Shown piece after piece: positions 53,867 through 60,875 of a DNA stretch of 64,000 nucleotides (position 1 is its first letter; each line of letters starts with the position of its first letter). The notes beneath the pieces are model-generated. The model saw only the letters and a program-made list of their open reading frames with translations, did no database searches and was not told the DNA's origin. Source of the DNA: Elusimicrobiota bacterium (lineage in GTDB: Bacteria; Elusimicrobiota; Elusimicrobia; Elusimicrobiales; UBA9959). Position numbers and translations under genes: made by a program. Location: NCBI GenBank assembly GCA_026388155.1, contig JAPLKI010000005.1, positions 1 to 64,000 of the forward strand, given 5' to 3'.

Positions 53867-55092
53867 GCGGCAACAGTGTCCGGCTGCTTAAAAACGGCGA
53901 AGAGGCCTTTGGCGAAATGATCGAAGCCGTAAAAGCCGCCAAAGAGTATCTCTTGCTGGAATTTTACGCTTTCGCCGATGACGCCGCCGGGCGGCTTTTT
54001 GCCGCGCTGCTTAAAGAAAAAATGCGCCAGGGGGTGCGGGTTTACCTTATCCGCGACGGGGTGGGTTCCATACTTACCGACCAGGACTTCTTTTCCGGCC
54101 TTGCCGCCGAGGGGGCAGGAGTCGCGGAATTCCGTCCTTGGGTGCATTGGAAGCCCTACTGGAACTGGATAAAGCGCGACCACAGAAAAATTCTTTGCAT
54201 GGACGGGGCAGCGGCCTTCGTGGGCGGTTTTAATATTACCGAAGCCGACCTGCCGCGCTCGCTCGGCGGACGCGGCTGGAAAGACGCGCAGGTGCGTGTG
54301 GAAGGGCCGGCGGTCGCGGAGATAGAGAAGCTTTTTTGGGAATCCTGGTCCTCAAGCCGGCAGACCGCCGCTCTTTCGGGCGAACCTGAAAGAAGCGGGG
54401 GGGCTGCGACGGAGCCGGGCGGCAAGGAGGGCGTCTGCCCGCCGCCTGTCTGGCGGCACTCAAAAGAGCATCTGGCCGGCAACCCCGCCGCCTGCCTGCG
54501 GACCGGAGCTGTGTCCGGCGATACGCAAACGGGCAGCCGGGGGAATGTTCCGGTTTCCATAGTTTCCGCTTCCGGTATAAGGAACTTCATGTCTATCAGG
54601 CGCAGTTACAGGTATGCCATAGACATGGCCGAAGATTATATTTATATCACCAACGCCTACTTTCTGCCGGACCGCCTTATTTACCGCCGTCTGATCAGGG
54701 CGGTGCGCCGCGGGGTGGATGTGCGCATCATAGCGCCCCTTAAAACGGACCATCCTTATGTGCGCTGGGCTTCCTGGGCAATGTACGCCCACATGCTGAA
54801 AAACGGCATAAGGCTGTACGAATGGCAGGGTGAAATTTTACATTCCAAGATCGCCGTTATTGACGGGCTGTGGTCTTCGGTAGGCAGCCATAACCTGGAC
54901 CACAGGAGCCTGCATTACAACCTGGAACTGAATGTTAATGTTTTTAACAGAAAATTCGGCTCGGAAGTGAGGCGGCTTTTTATGGAGGATATTAAAGGCT
55001 CAAAGGAATTGACGCTCTCCATAGTGCGTTCGCGGCCCCTGCTTTCAAAGGCGGCAAGCAAACTGCTTTATCTCTTCAGGTCATTCGGCTGA
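53812..55092 (+). CDS. Cardiolipin synthase-like phospholipase D
   Basis: A 426-residue PLD-superfamily enzyme with two HKD motifs: HRKILCMDGAAAFVGGFN near residue 124 and HSKIAVIDGLWSSVGSHN near 345. Both have the catalytic H-x-K-x4-D. The arrangement fits bacterial cardiolipin synthases or related phosphatidyl transferases acting on membrane phospholipids. No N-terminal membrane helices are present, unlike classical Cls, so it resembles the shorter ClsB-type. Between the domains (about residues 182-246) is a Gly/Pro/Ser-rich insert encoded by GC-rich DNA containing short inverted repeats. It overlaps the previous gene by 55 bases. Confidence 0.88.
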   Translation: MEEKSGWEKYCFRQTGSISGNSVRLLKNGEEAFGEMIEAVKAAKEYLLLEFYAFADDAAGRLFAALLKEKMRQGVRVYLIRDGVGSILTDQDFFSGLAAEGAGVAEFRPWVHWKPYWNWIKRDHRKILCMDGAAAFVGGFNITEADLPRSLGGRGWKDAQVRVEGPAVAEIEKLFWESWSSSRQTAALSGEPERSGGAATEPGGKEGVCPPPVWRHSKEHLAGNPAACLRTGAVSGDTQTGSRGNVPVSIVSASGIRNFMSIRRSYRYAIDMAEDYIYITNAYFLPDRLIYRRLIRAVRRGVDVRIIAPLKTDHPYVRWASWAMYAHMLKNGIRLYEWQGEILHSKIAVIDGLWSSVGSHNLDHRSLHYNLELNVNVFNRKFGSEVRRLFMEDIKGSKELTLSIVRSRPLLSKAASKLLYLFRSFG

Positions 55093-55102
55093 ATTTTTCG
55101 GC

Positions 55103-55182
55103 AAGGCTGAAGGCATAAGGCTGAGGGTTGAAGGGTTACAAGGAAATTTCCTCAACTTCAGCCTTAAGCCTTATATCAATGG
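55103..55182 (+). repeat. Heptad palindrome (AAGGCTG words)
   Basis: Left arm AAGGCTG, AAGGCAT, AAGGCTG, AGGGTTG, AAGGGTT. Right arm CCTCAAC, TTCAGCC, TTAAGCC, TTATATC. The arms are complementary, and the right arm runs into the start region of the next gene. Confidence 0.7.
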
Positions 55183-55196
55183 AAGCTGAAATATCA

Positions 55197-56654
55197 ATGG
55201 ATATAAAAAGACGGAAACTAAACATCTTGTCGTTGCTTTCTGTTCCTTTAATCGTTTTTTTGTTTTTTTGCTTCGCTTTTCCCGCCCCGGCTTTCAGCCT
55301 GGAACAGGATATAAAGCCGGCAAATGTCAACGAAGCCGAATACTCGGCGTTGAAAGACAGGTTGAGCGTAAGCCTGTTCTTCCGGGGGGAACTGGCGGAT
55401 AAGATCATGGACGCCGGTCTGCAAAACCGTCTCTTGAAACTGGACGGAGGGGAAACCCGCGCCCAGATAAGGGAAGCGCTGTTAAACTGGATTAAAAAAA
55501 ACCCGGACAAAGCCGCAAACCTTTATTTTTATCTGAGCCGCGGCGGGTCCCCCGGCGCAATGCCCGCTGAAATAAAATATTCCATATCTTCCTGGAAAAT
55601 ACACCCGCGCTTTTTGGGGCTGATAAACGCGCTTATAACGGCGGCCGGGGACAAGAAGGTGTCGGACGAAACTTTAAACTTGGCGGCTGACCGGCTTTTT
55701 GGAGGACCTCAGGTTTCCCCGGAGGCGGGAGGGGTTGAACCAGGCCCCGCCCGGACGGAAGAAACCGCTTTCTTTTCCGGCTATGCCGATTACAAGCTTA
55801 ACCGCGCGGGGCTTGAAAGAGAGCTTAAGAACCTGCGGACATGGACCGACTCCCTGCGGGACGGCTTTGAACCGGCTGAGGCGTCCAAGCCGCTTGCGCA
55901 GTTTTTTGAAGAAACCTTTTCCGCCTACGGGTCTTTTGCCGCGTCAGCCTCGGCCTTGAAGCCGCGAAGCGCCCTTACCGCCGAAGAATCCGCAGGCCTT
56001 GAAAAAGAGAGACGTTTTTTAAGGGGCAAATTAGCCGCGCTCACTCTGCGTGAACTGGCCGCGGGGGTTAACAGGGCCGTCAGGGGGCTCGGCGTGGAAG
56101 ACGCGGAACTTTTCCGGGAAGCAAAGGCCTTATCCGTAAATCTTGAGAAAGCGGCGGGGGATTTTGAAGCGGGCCGCGGCGCCCCGGGCAACATGAGCAG
56201 TGTTCTGCCTGCGGTCGGCCGTGACTGCGCGGTTTTTTGTGCGAGAGCCGGGGCCGCGAAATCCCTGGCAGTTCTGCGCGTCCGCCGTAGGCGGACGGCC
56301 GGGTTTTCCTGCCTATACGATTATTTATCCTGGCTGTGCTTTGAACGGTTTTACCCGGCCGGAGAGTATGTTCGGGCCCGATGCGCGCTTCAGGGCGGCG
56401 AAGCCCTGCTTCGGCGCGCGCGGGCGCGGCTTGACCAAGGCGATATTGAGGACGGGAGCGGCGACCTGTCGGCCGAGCTGGCGGAGTTCATCGGTTCGCT
56501 TGAGACCGTTGAAAAAATTTCCGCCTTCAATAAGCGCGCGCAGTTTTTTTTATGGGGGCTGGTTTTCAGGCCGGCTGAAATTGAGGCTTCAGTTTCGGCC
56601 GGAAAATTAAGCTTTAAACCCGCGTTCACTTTTTTCAGGCTTGCGGGCGGATAG
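55197..56654 (+). CDS. Exported protein of unknown function
   Basis: A 485-residue protein that I do not recognise. It has a clear signal peptide (LNILSLLSVPLIVFLFFCFAFPAPAFS) and then a mainly helical, charged sequence with many Glu, Lys, Arg and Ala residues, suggesting a helical-bundle periplasmic protein. I start it at the ATG 55197; upstream in-frame ATGs lie in repeat sequence. A perfect hairpin GTCCGCCGTAGGCGGAC at 56281-56297 sits inside the coding sequence, encoding VRRRRTAGFSC, and looks like another small in-frame insert. It is followed by a GCGAATA word array. Confidence 0.55.
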   Translation: MDIKRRKLNILSLLSVPLIVFLFFCFAFPAPAFSLEQDIKPANVNEAEYSALKDRLSVSLFFRGELADKIMDAGLQNRLLKLDGGETRAQIREALLNWIKKNPDKAANLYFYLSRGGSPGAMPAEIKYSISSWKIHPRFLGLINALITAAGDKKVSDETLNLAADRLFGGPQVSPEAGGVEPGPARTEETAFFSGYADYKLNRAGLERELKNLRTWTDSLRDGFEPAEASKPLAQFFEETFSAYGSFAASASALKPRSALTAEESAGLEKERRFLRGKLAALTLRELAAGVNRAVRGLGVEDAELFREAKALSVNLEKAAGDFEAGRGAPGNMSSVLPAVGRDCAVFCARAGAAKSLAVLRVRRRRTAGFSCLYDYLSWLCFERFYPAGEYVRARCALQGGEALLRRARARLDQGDIEDGSGDLSAELAEFIGSLETVEKISAFNKRAQFFLWGLVFRPAEIEASVSAGKLSFKPAFTFFRLAGG

Positions 56655-56680
56655 GGAATAGCGAATGGCGAATAGTAACA
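56652..56680 (+). repeat. Heptad array (GCGAATA words)
   Basis: GGGAATA, GCGAATG, GCGAATA, GTAAC. The second word creates the ATG at 56665. Confidence 0.5.
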
Positions 56681-57420
56681 TGAAAAAAGAAAAGAAAAGA
56701 AAAACGCTTTATATATTTTCCTACGGCATCAGGCCCTCGCAGATAACGCTTGAAACGCTGTCCGCTCTTAAAAAATGCGATCTGGTGTTTTCCCACAGCC
56801 TTGAAGGCGGGGCGGGGGATTTTATATCAGGAGCATGTAAAGAATTCCGCATGCTCAGGGAATTAGATCAGCGGCAAACAGTCAATTCGGTGAAAAAGGC
56901 GTTCCTGACGCGCGGGACCGTCGGTTTTCTCACTTACGGGAATCCGTTTTTCCTTAATGCCACCACGGCGCTTATCAATATGGAAATGAAGAGAGCCGGT
57001 ATTTGTGTGCGGGTAATGCCAGCGGTTTCTTCTTTTGACGCTATAATTAACCTCATGGATTTAAATAAATATTCCGCCTCCGGTCTGCGCCTGGTTGAAT
57101 TGGCGACCGTAATGGAGGATGTCCCTCTGACGCCGGAAATGGACACACTGTTTTTTGTGGTCGGGGAGCTTAATCTCAAGGAAAATGACCGGCACAGGGA
57201 AAGATTCTTTGAAAAGTTAAAAAAAACCTATCCCGGCGCCCAAGCCGCCGTTCTTATAAATTGCGCGTGCATTGGCGACGAGTCCGGCAGGTTAATTAAG
57301 ACCAGCGTGGCCCGGCTTAAAAAAGCTTTTGGCAGGGCCGATAAAGTTACGACCTTGTTTATTCCAGCAGTAACTAACAACGCCATAGGCCATAGGCAAA
57401 AAGGCTGCCATAAGCTTTAG
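56680..57420 (+). CDS. Tetrapyrrole-methylase-fold SAM methyltransferase of unknown substrate
   Basis: A 246-residue protein with features of the TP-methylase fold: KTLYIFSYGIRPSQITLETLSALKKCDLVFSHSL at the start, VGFLTYGNPFFLNATTALINMEMKRAG for the SAM-binding GNP-type loop, and VMPAVSSFDAIINLMDLNKYSASGLRLVELATVM. The last pattern resembles stand-alone TP-methylases related to peptide N-methyltransferases more than cobalamin or siroheme enzymes; no cobalamin genes are nearby. The ATG at 56680 is chosen because the one at 56665 lies in a repeat word. Its last codons are encoded by a word array (57390 on) and overlap the broken gatB on the other strand. Confidence 0.55.
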   Translation: MKKEKKRKTLYIFSYGIRPSQITLETLSALKKCDLVFSHSLEGGAGDFISGACKEFRMLRELDQRQTVNSVKKAFLTRGTVGFLTYGNPFFLNATTALINMEMKRAGICVRVMPAVSSFDAIINLMDLNKYSASGLRLVELATVMEDVPLTPEMDTLFFVVGELNLKENDRHRERFFEKLKKTYPGAQAAVLINCACIGDESGRLIKTSVARLKKAFGRADKVTTLFIPAVTNNAIGHRQKGCHKL

Positions 57421-57470
57421 GCAGTAGGCCATACGCTTTTTAGAAATTTCCTTATAACTTATGGCCTCTC
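57385..57470 (+). repeat. Heptad array (GCCATAG words)
   Basis: GCCATAG, GCCATAG, GCAAAAA, GGCTGCC, ATAAGCT, TTAGGCA, GTAGGCC, then a partly complementary arm CTTATAACTTATGGCC. It overlaps the 3' ends of both convergent genes. Confidence 0.6.
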
Positions 57471-58062
57471 TGGCCCAGGCCTCTGTCTGCGCGGCATCGT
57501 TTATCTGTGCCAGGCCCAGTTCGCCCAGCAGAGTCCCGGGGTCTTTGCCGGTTTCCCAAGACTTGGCAAAAAGGGTTTTGGCGGCTGAAGCCGAAGCCGC
57601 CCCCACTGTCACCAACCCCGCCAGCGCAACCACGCTGGCCGGTAAAATGGTTTTTGAAAGATAGTCTTCCGGCTTTATTTTTAATTCGTTGGCGCGGGCT
57701 ATGCGTATTGTTTTTGACCCGGAAGGCTTCAGGTCTATTTCAATACTCCCTGCCTCGCAGAGCGGCCGGTCGAACTGAGACACCTGGTATGATTTGGGCA
57801 GGTCCGGATAAAAATAATTTTTACGGGTAAAAATGGAAACTTCGTTTACACGGCAGTTAAGGGCGATACCCGCCTTAACGCCCAGCTCCACCGCTTTTTT
57901 ATTGGCAGCGGGCATTGTGCCCGGCTGGCCGGTGCACACCGGGCAAATAGAGGAATTGGCCCGGGCCGCGTAGTCCGCCTGAGGGCATGAGCAGAACATT
58001 TTTGAGGCGGTGTTAAGCTGCGCGTGCGTTTCAAGGCCGATGAGAGTTTCAAATGAGCTCAT
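57471..58062 (-). pseudogene. gatB: Internally deleted gatB (Asp/Glu-tRNA amidotransferase subunit B)
   Basis: The N-terminal about 118 residues match GatB well (FETLIGLETHAQLNTASKMFCSC, CPVCTGQPGTMP, FTRKNYFYPDLPKSYQVSQFDRPLCEAG). After SKTIRIAR the sequence jumps in frame to the C-terminal tRNA-binding region (KPEDYLSKTILPASVVALAGLV... ETGKDPGTLLGELGLAQINDAAQTEAW). Intact GatB is about 475 residues; some 270 central residues, holding the kinase/amidotransferase core, are missing. The last 60 residues are replaced by word-array sequence. Either a real pseudogene or an assembly collapse. The open frame continues to 57292 as antisense of the methylase gene. Confidence 0.75.
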
Positions 58063-58087
58063 GGGGTTTGTGGTACTGCTCAGGTAG

Positions 58088-58160
58088 ACAGAATCCAGAA
58101 GTCAGTAGCCAGAATTCGGATTACTGGATTCTGAATTCTGACTTCTGTCTACTGTAATAT
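58088..58160 (+). repeat. Heptad palindrome (CAGAAT/CAGAAG words)
   Basis: Left arm ACAGAAT, CCAGAAG, TCAGTAG, CCAGAAT. Right arm ATTACTG, GATTCTG, AATTCTG, ACTTCTG, TCTACTG. The arms are complementary around TCGG. It lies between the broken gatB and the Nudix gene and uses the same words as 28881-28963. Confidence 0.75.
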
Positions 58161-58164
58161 TTAC

Positions 58165-58590
58165 TTAAATCTTTGAGTAGTCTTCCAGAAGTTCCAGCAG
58201 CTGGAAATCGCTCGGATACGTGAGAAAAGATCCCGCCTCCGCCAGCGCGCACCATTTCATGTCGAAGATCTCGTCCGGCGTTTTCGGTATCCCGTCCCCG
58301 CCGACGCGTTTCATCAGATACCAGCGTACGTCTTTGTTCACCGGGATGCCGTTCCTGACGAACGAGTATTCGGCCTTATAGAGTTCGCGGGCTATCTCGC
58401 AATAAAAGCCGGTTTCTTCCACCACTTCCCTTAAAGCCGCCGCTTCGGCGGCTTCCCCGTCTTCCAGGTGGCCTTTCGGGAAAGTCCAGACTTTTTCGCC
58501 TTTAAGGTTAGACATCAATATCAGAAGGACCCTTCCGTCTTCAAAAATTACACCGCCGGCTGAGTGTTCGCGCTTTGTTTCAGACGACAT
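58165..58590 (-). CDS. Nudix hydrolase
   Basis: A 141-residue Nudix enzyme. The Nudix box GHLEDGEAAEAAALREVVEETGF (near residues 40-62) fits the consensus G-x5-E-x7-REVxEExG. The start SAGGVIFEDGRVLLILMSNLKGEKVWTFPKG resembles the Ap4A-hydrolase/MutT-like group. It hydrolyses a nucleoside diphosphate derivative and may clear dinucleoside polyphosphates or oxidised nucleotides. Confidence 0.92.
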   Translation of the reverse strand: MSSETKREHSAGGVIFEDGRVLLILMSNLKGEKVWTFPKGHLEDGEAAEAAALREVVEETGFYCEIARELYKAEYSFVRNGIPVNKDVRWYLMKRVGGDGIPKTPDEIFDMKWCALAEAGSFLTYPSDFQLLELLEDYSKI

Positions 58591-58617
58591 TATTCAGCTC
58601 CTTAGGGCTTGTAGCGG

Positions 58618-58858
58618 AATAATATGAGCGTTTGGAGGCCCAGATTTGAGCCGGATGCAAGGCGCGACGAGGGAGCATAGTGGGACCTATGTGACTGAGG
58701 AGGAACGCGGCAGCCGGTTCAAAGATGGGCCTCCCCCGGGGGGCTGACCGCTTTTGGGCTGCGCCTTTGCGGCATTGCGCTAATGTACGTGTAGTACATG
58801 TCGCTTCATGCTGCTTCGGCTCGCTCCAAAATCGGTTCAGCCAAATGTTCATATTATT
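58618..58858. mobile_element. MITE-like nested palindromic element between the Nudix and gatC genes
   Basis: Terminal inverted repeats AATAATATGAGCGTTTGG (58618-58635) and CCAAATGTTCATATTATT (58841-58858) enclose two imperfect palindromes. Unit A (58634-58734) has arms starting GGAGGCCCAGATTTG and ending CAAAGATGGGCCTCC, with CATAG/CTATG at its centre. Unit B (58742-58842) has arms GGCTGACCGCTTTTGG and CCAAAATCGGTTCAGCC with ATGTAC/GTACAT at its centre. The whole could fold as a three-way cruciform. No transposase is encoded, so it would need to be mobilised in trans. Confidence 0.65.
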
Positions 58859-59171
58859 TCGTTACAAGTCCGTATAGTTTCAAATAGCAAGCTTTCATTA
58901 AATCGTTTTCGCGCTGCGGCGCGTTTTTTAAAATGGCTTCCCTGTCGGGGAAAAGTTCCGGTTTGTCTTCGCGCAGCACATTCTCAAGGCCGAGGATATG
59001 CGCCGTGGGCTCGATACCGGAAGTGTCGGCGGAATTCAGTTCTTCCATCCAGAAAAGAATCTTTTTCAGCTGGCCGGCATAAAGGTTTTCTTCTTCTTCC
59101 GTCAGTCCCAGCCGCGCCAGTTCCGCTATATATTCCACGTCTTTTTTTGTTATTTCCGTAAATTTTATCAT
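58854..59171 (-). CDS. gatC: Asp/Glu-tRNA amidotransferase subunit C
   Basis: A 105-residue GatC: TEITKKDVEYIAELARLGLTEEEENLYAGQLKKILFWMEELNSADTSGIEPTAHILGLENVLREDKPE is a full match to the family, which belts GatA and GatB together in the transamidation of Glu-tRNA-Gln or Asp-tRNA-Asn. No gatA is present in this window and gatB nearby is deleted, so a working complex would need genes elsewhere. The last residues reach into the palindromic element. Confidence 0.92.
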   Translation of the reverse strand: MIKFTEITKKDVEYIAELARLGLTEEEENLYAGQLKKILFWMEELNSADTSGIEPTAHILGLENVLREDKPELFPDREAILKNAPQRENDLMKACYLKLYGLVTK

Positions 59172-59236
59172 TAAGGTTCAGGTCACCGGTGCCTGCCTTC
59201 ATATTGGCACCTCAGTGGCGGTTATTATGCTTTCTT

Positions 59237-59266
59237 ATACTATGTATTTAACATTGTATATGTCAA
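59237..59266 (-). promoter_or_regulatory. Sigma-70-like promoter for gatC (minus strand)
   Basis: On the minus strand TTGACA (59266-59261) and TAGTAT (59242-59237) with an 18-base spacer, about 66 bp upstream of the gatC ATG. Confidence 0.55.
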
Positions 59267-59300
59267 TTATAAACCTTGCTGACAAAACGATTCTCCCAAC

Positions 59301-59329
59301 TTGACAGATTTCGGTGTATTACATAATAT
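59301..59329 (+). promoter_or_regulatory. Near-consensus sigma-70 promoter for the FecR-domain gene
   Basis: TTGACA (59301-59306) and TAATAT (59324-59329) with a 17-base spacer. The TTG is therefore a -35 base, not a start codon, which decides the start of the next gene. Confidence 0.8.
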
Positions 59330-59378
59330 AGAAGAATCATTAATGCGGGGGTTTGGTATCTTCAGGAAAAGATCACTC

Positions 59379-60875
59379 ATGAGATATATCATCTCAATTA
59401 TCGCGGCGGTCGCGCTGGCGCAGAGCGCTTATTGCGCTTATATTGCCTCATATAAGGGAGAGGTGGAGTATAAAAAGGCCTCATCCCAGGAGTGGAAACG
59501 GCTTGAAGGTGCCGCCGGGCAGAAACTTGCCGGCGGAGACGAACTGATGACCAAGCGCGCTTCCGTGGCTGAAATACGAATGGATTCCGGCTCCATGATA
59601 AAGCTGGCCCCAGTATCGGATCTCAAGCTTTCGGACGAGAACGGCGTACAGGCCTCGCTGGAACTCTATACGGGTAAATTGCGGGCCTGGGTGCGGAAAA
59701 AAATCGCCACCAGATTTCAAATATGGACACCGGCGGCGGTCTGCGCCGTGCGGGGCACAGAATTCTCCCTGGAGGTGGACCCGCAGACATTGCATACGCA
59801 GGTGGATCTTTTCCGCGGGACACTCGCGGTCAGGGACATCCTTGGAAACGAGCTGATGCTTCAGGAGGGCCGCCGGCTTTCCGTTGCCCCTGAAGGGCTT
59901 GGCGTGCCGCAGCAGATCTCAAAGCTGCTTGAAAGCGAGCGCCAGGGCGGCAGGGAGACGCTGACGAAGGAACTGGGGCTGGCGATGTCAAAAGAGGCGG
60001 TTTTGGCCGCCGCGGCCGAGGAGATAAAGCTGGCCGAGTATCAGCAGGGGAAATCGCTTATCGACGTTTCCGGGAACCGCGTACAGCTTGAAGAGTATGT
60101 GATGCGCCCCGCGGCCGACCAGTTCAAGCTGGTGGTGCTCAATAAGCGGGAAAGCCGGCTGGACTACTTTTTCTACAAAGGCACGTTCAACACAACGCTG
60201 CCCTCCGACCTGAGCCTCGCCCTCAGGCAGCTGGGCGGCACGCCGCAATCCCCTTCGTGGTATCTGACCGCATACCAGACCGGAAGGTCAAATACTATAG
60301 ACGCAGTGGAGGAAAACGCCTCGGGCGGACATCCCGTGGATATAAACCACAACCTTGACCTGTCCGACGATGTGGACTCATATTTCGATTCCGCCACGGA
60401 TATCTTTGTTCCCGTTACCGGAGCATTTTACAAAACCCTCTTTGACTACTATTCTATAAAGTACGACGGGACCCAAACCTATGCCTGGGAGCCCGCGTCC
60501 GGCATAGCCCCGTTCGCCGCCGGGGTTGGCGGCATCCAGAACACGGGCTCGGACCTTAAAACCGCCATTTTCGGCGGCAGCGCCAGCTACGCCATTGATT
60601 CAAGCTTTCCGGACGGGACATTCCTGCACAACCGTATACGCGAAACATACGGCGCGGGGGCTGATTTCACACAGTACGACAATTATATTATTGATAATGA
60701 CGGCAAAACGGCGGGCATCGCGGACTTCGCCGGCGTAACCAGCGGGCCGCAGTACAAGGAAGCCCTGCTGAAGTGGAACTTTCAGCAGGTTATCACTTCA
60801 AGCTTTTTTGGCGGCCGCAAAATAGACCTTGTGGTGGAGCCGAAAATACTGATACAGTCGGGGCTTGTGCAATGA
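59379..60875 (+). CDS. Exported FecR-domain protein
   Basis: A 498-residue secreted protein. It has a signal peptide (YIISIIAAVALAQSAYCA), then a FecR-type beta domain (about residues 19-170: GDELMTKRASVAEIRMDSGSMIKLAPVSDLKL, GKLRAWVRKKIATRFQIWTPAAVCAVRGTEFSLEV, VDLFRGTLAV) usually found in anti-sigma factors and secreted sensors. The C-terminal 320 residues are rich in Asp, Tyr and Gly with no known family. The ATG at 59379 has AGGAAAAG upstream and lies 50 bp after the -10 box; an ATG at 59343 is the alternative. The stop overlaps the next gene's ATG (ATGA). Confidence 0.8.
   Translation: MRYIISIIAAVALAQSAYCAYIASYKGEVEYKKASSQEWKRLEGAAGQKLAGGDELMTKRASVAEIRMDSGSMIKLAPVSDLKLSDENGVQASLELYTGKLRAWVRKKIATRFQIWTPAAVCAVRGTEFSLEVDPQTLHTQVDLFRGTLAVRDILGNELMLQEGRRLSVAPEGLGVPQQISKLLESERQGGRETLTKELGLAMSKEAVLAAAAEEIKLAEYQQGKSLIDVSGNRVQLEEYVMRPAADQFKLVVLNKRESRLDYFFYKGTFNTTLPSDLSLALRQLGGTPQSPSWYLTAYQTGRSNTIDAVEENASGGHPVDINHNLDLSDDVDSYFDSATDIFVPVTGAFYKTLFDYYSIKYDGTQTYAWEPASGIAPFAAGVGGIQNTGSDLKTAIFGGSASYAIDSSFPDGTFLHNRIRETYGAGADFTQYDNYIIDNDGKTAGIADFAGVTSGPQYKEALLKWNFQQVITSSFFGGRKIDLVVEPKILIQSGLVQ

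Noticed and set aside
58580-58852. 90-residue minus-strand frame between the Nudix and gatC genes
   Set aside because: It is fully contained in the nested palindromic element; no ribosome site and no homology expected.
59301-59378. Upstream TTG start for the FecR-domain protein
   Set aside because: The TTG is part of a near-consensus -35 box with a correctly spaced TAATAT, so translation must start downstream.
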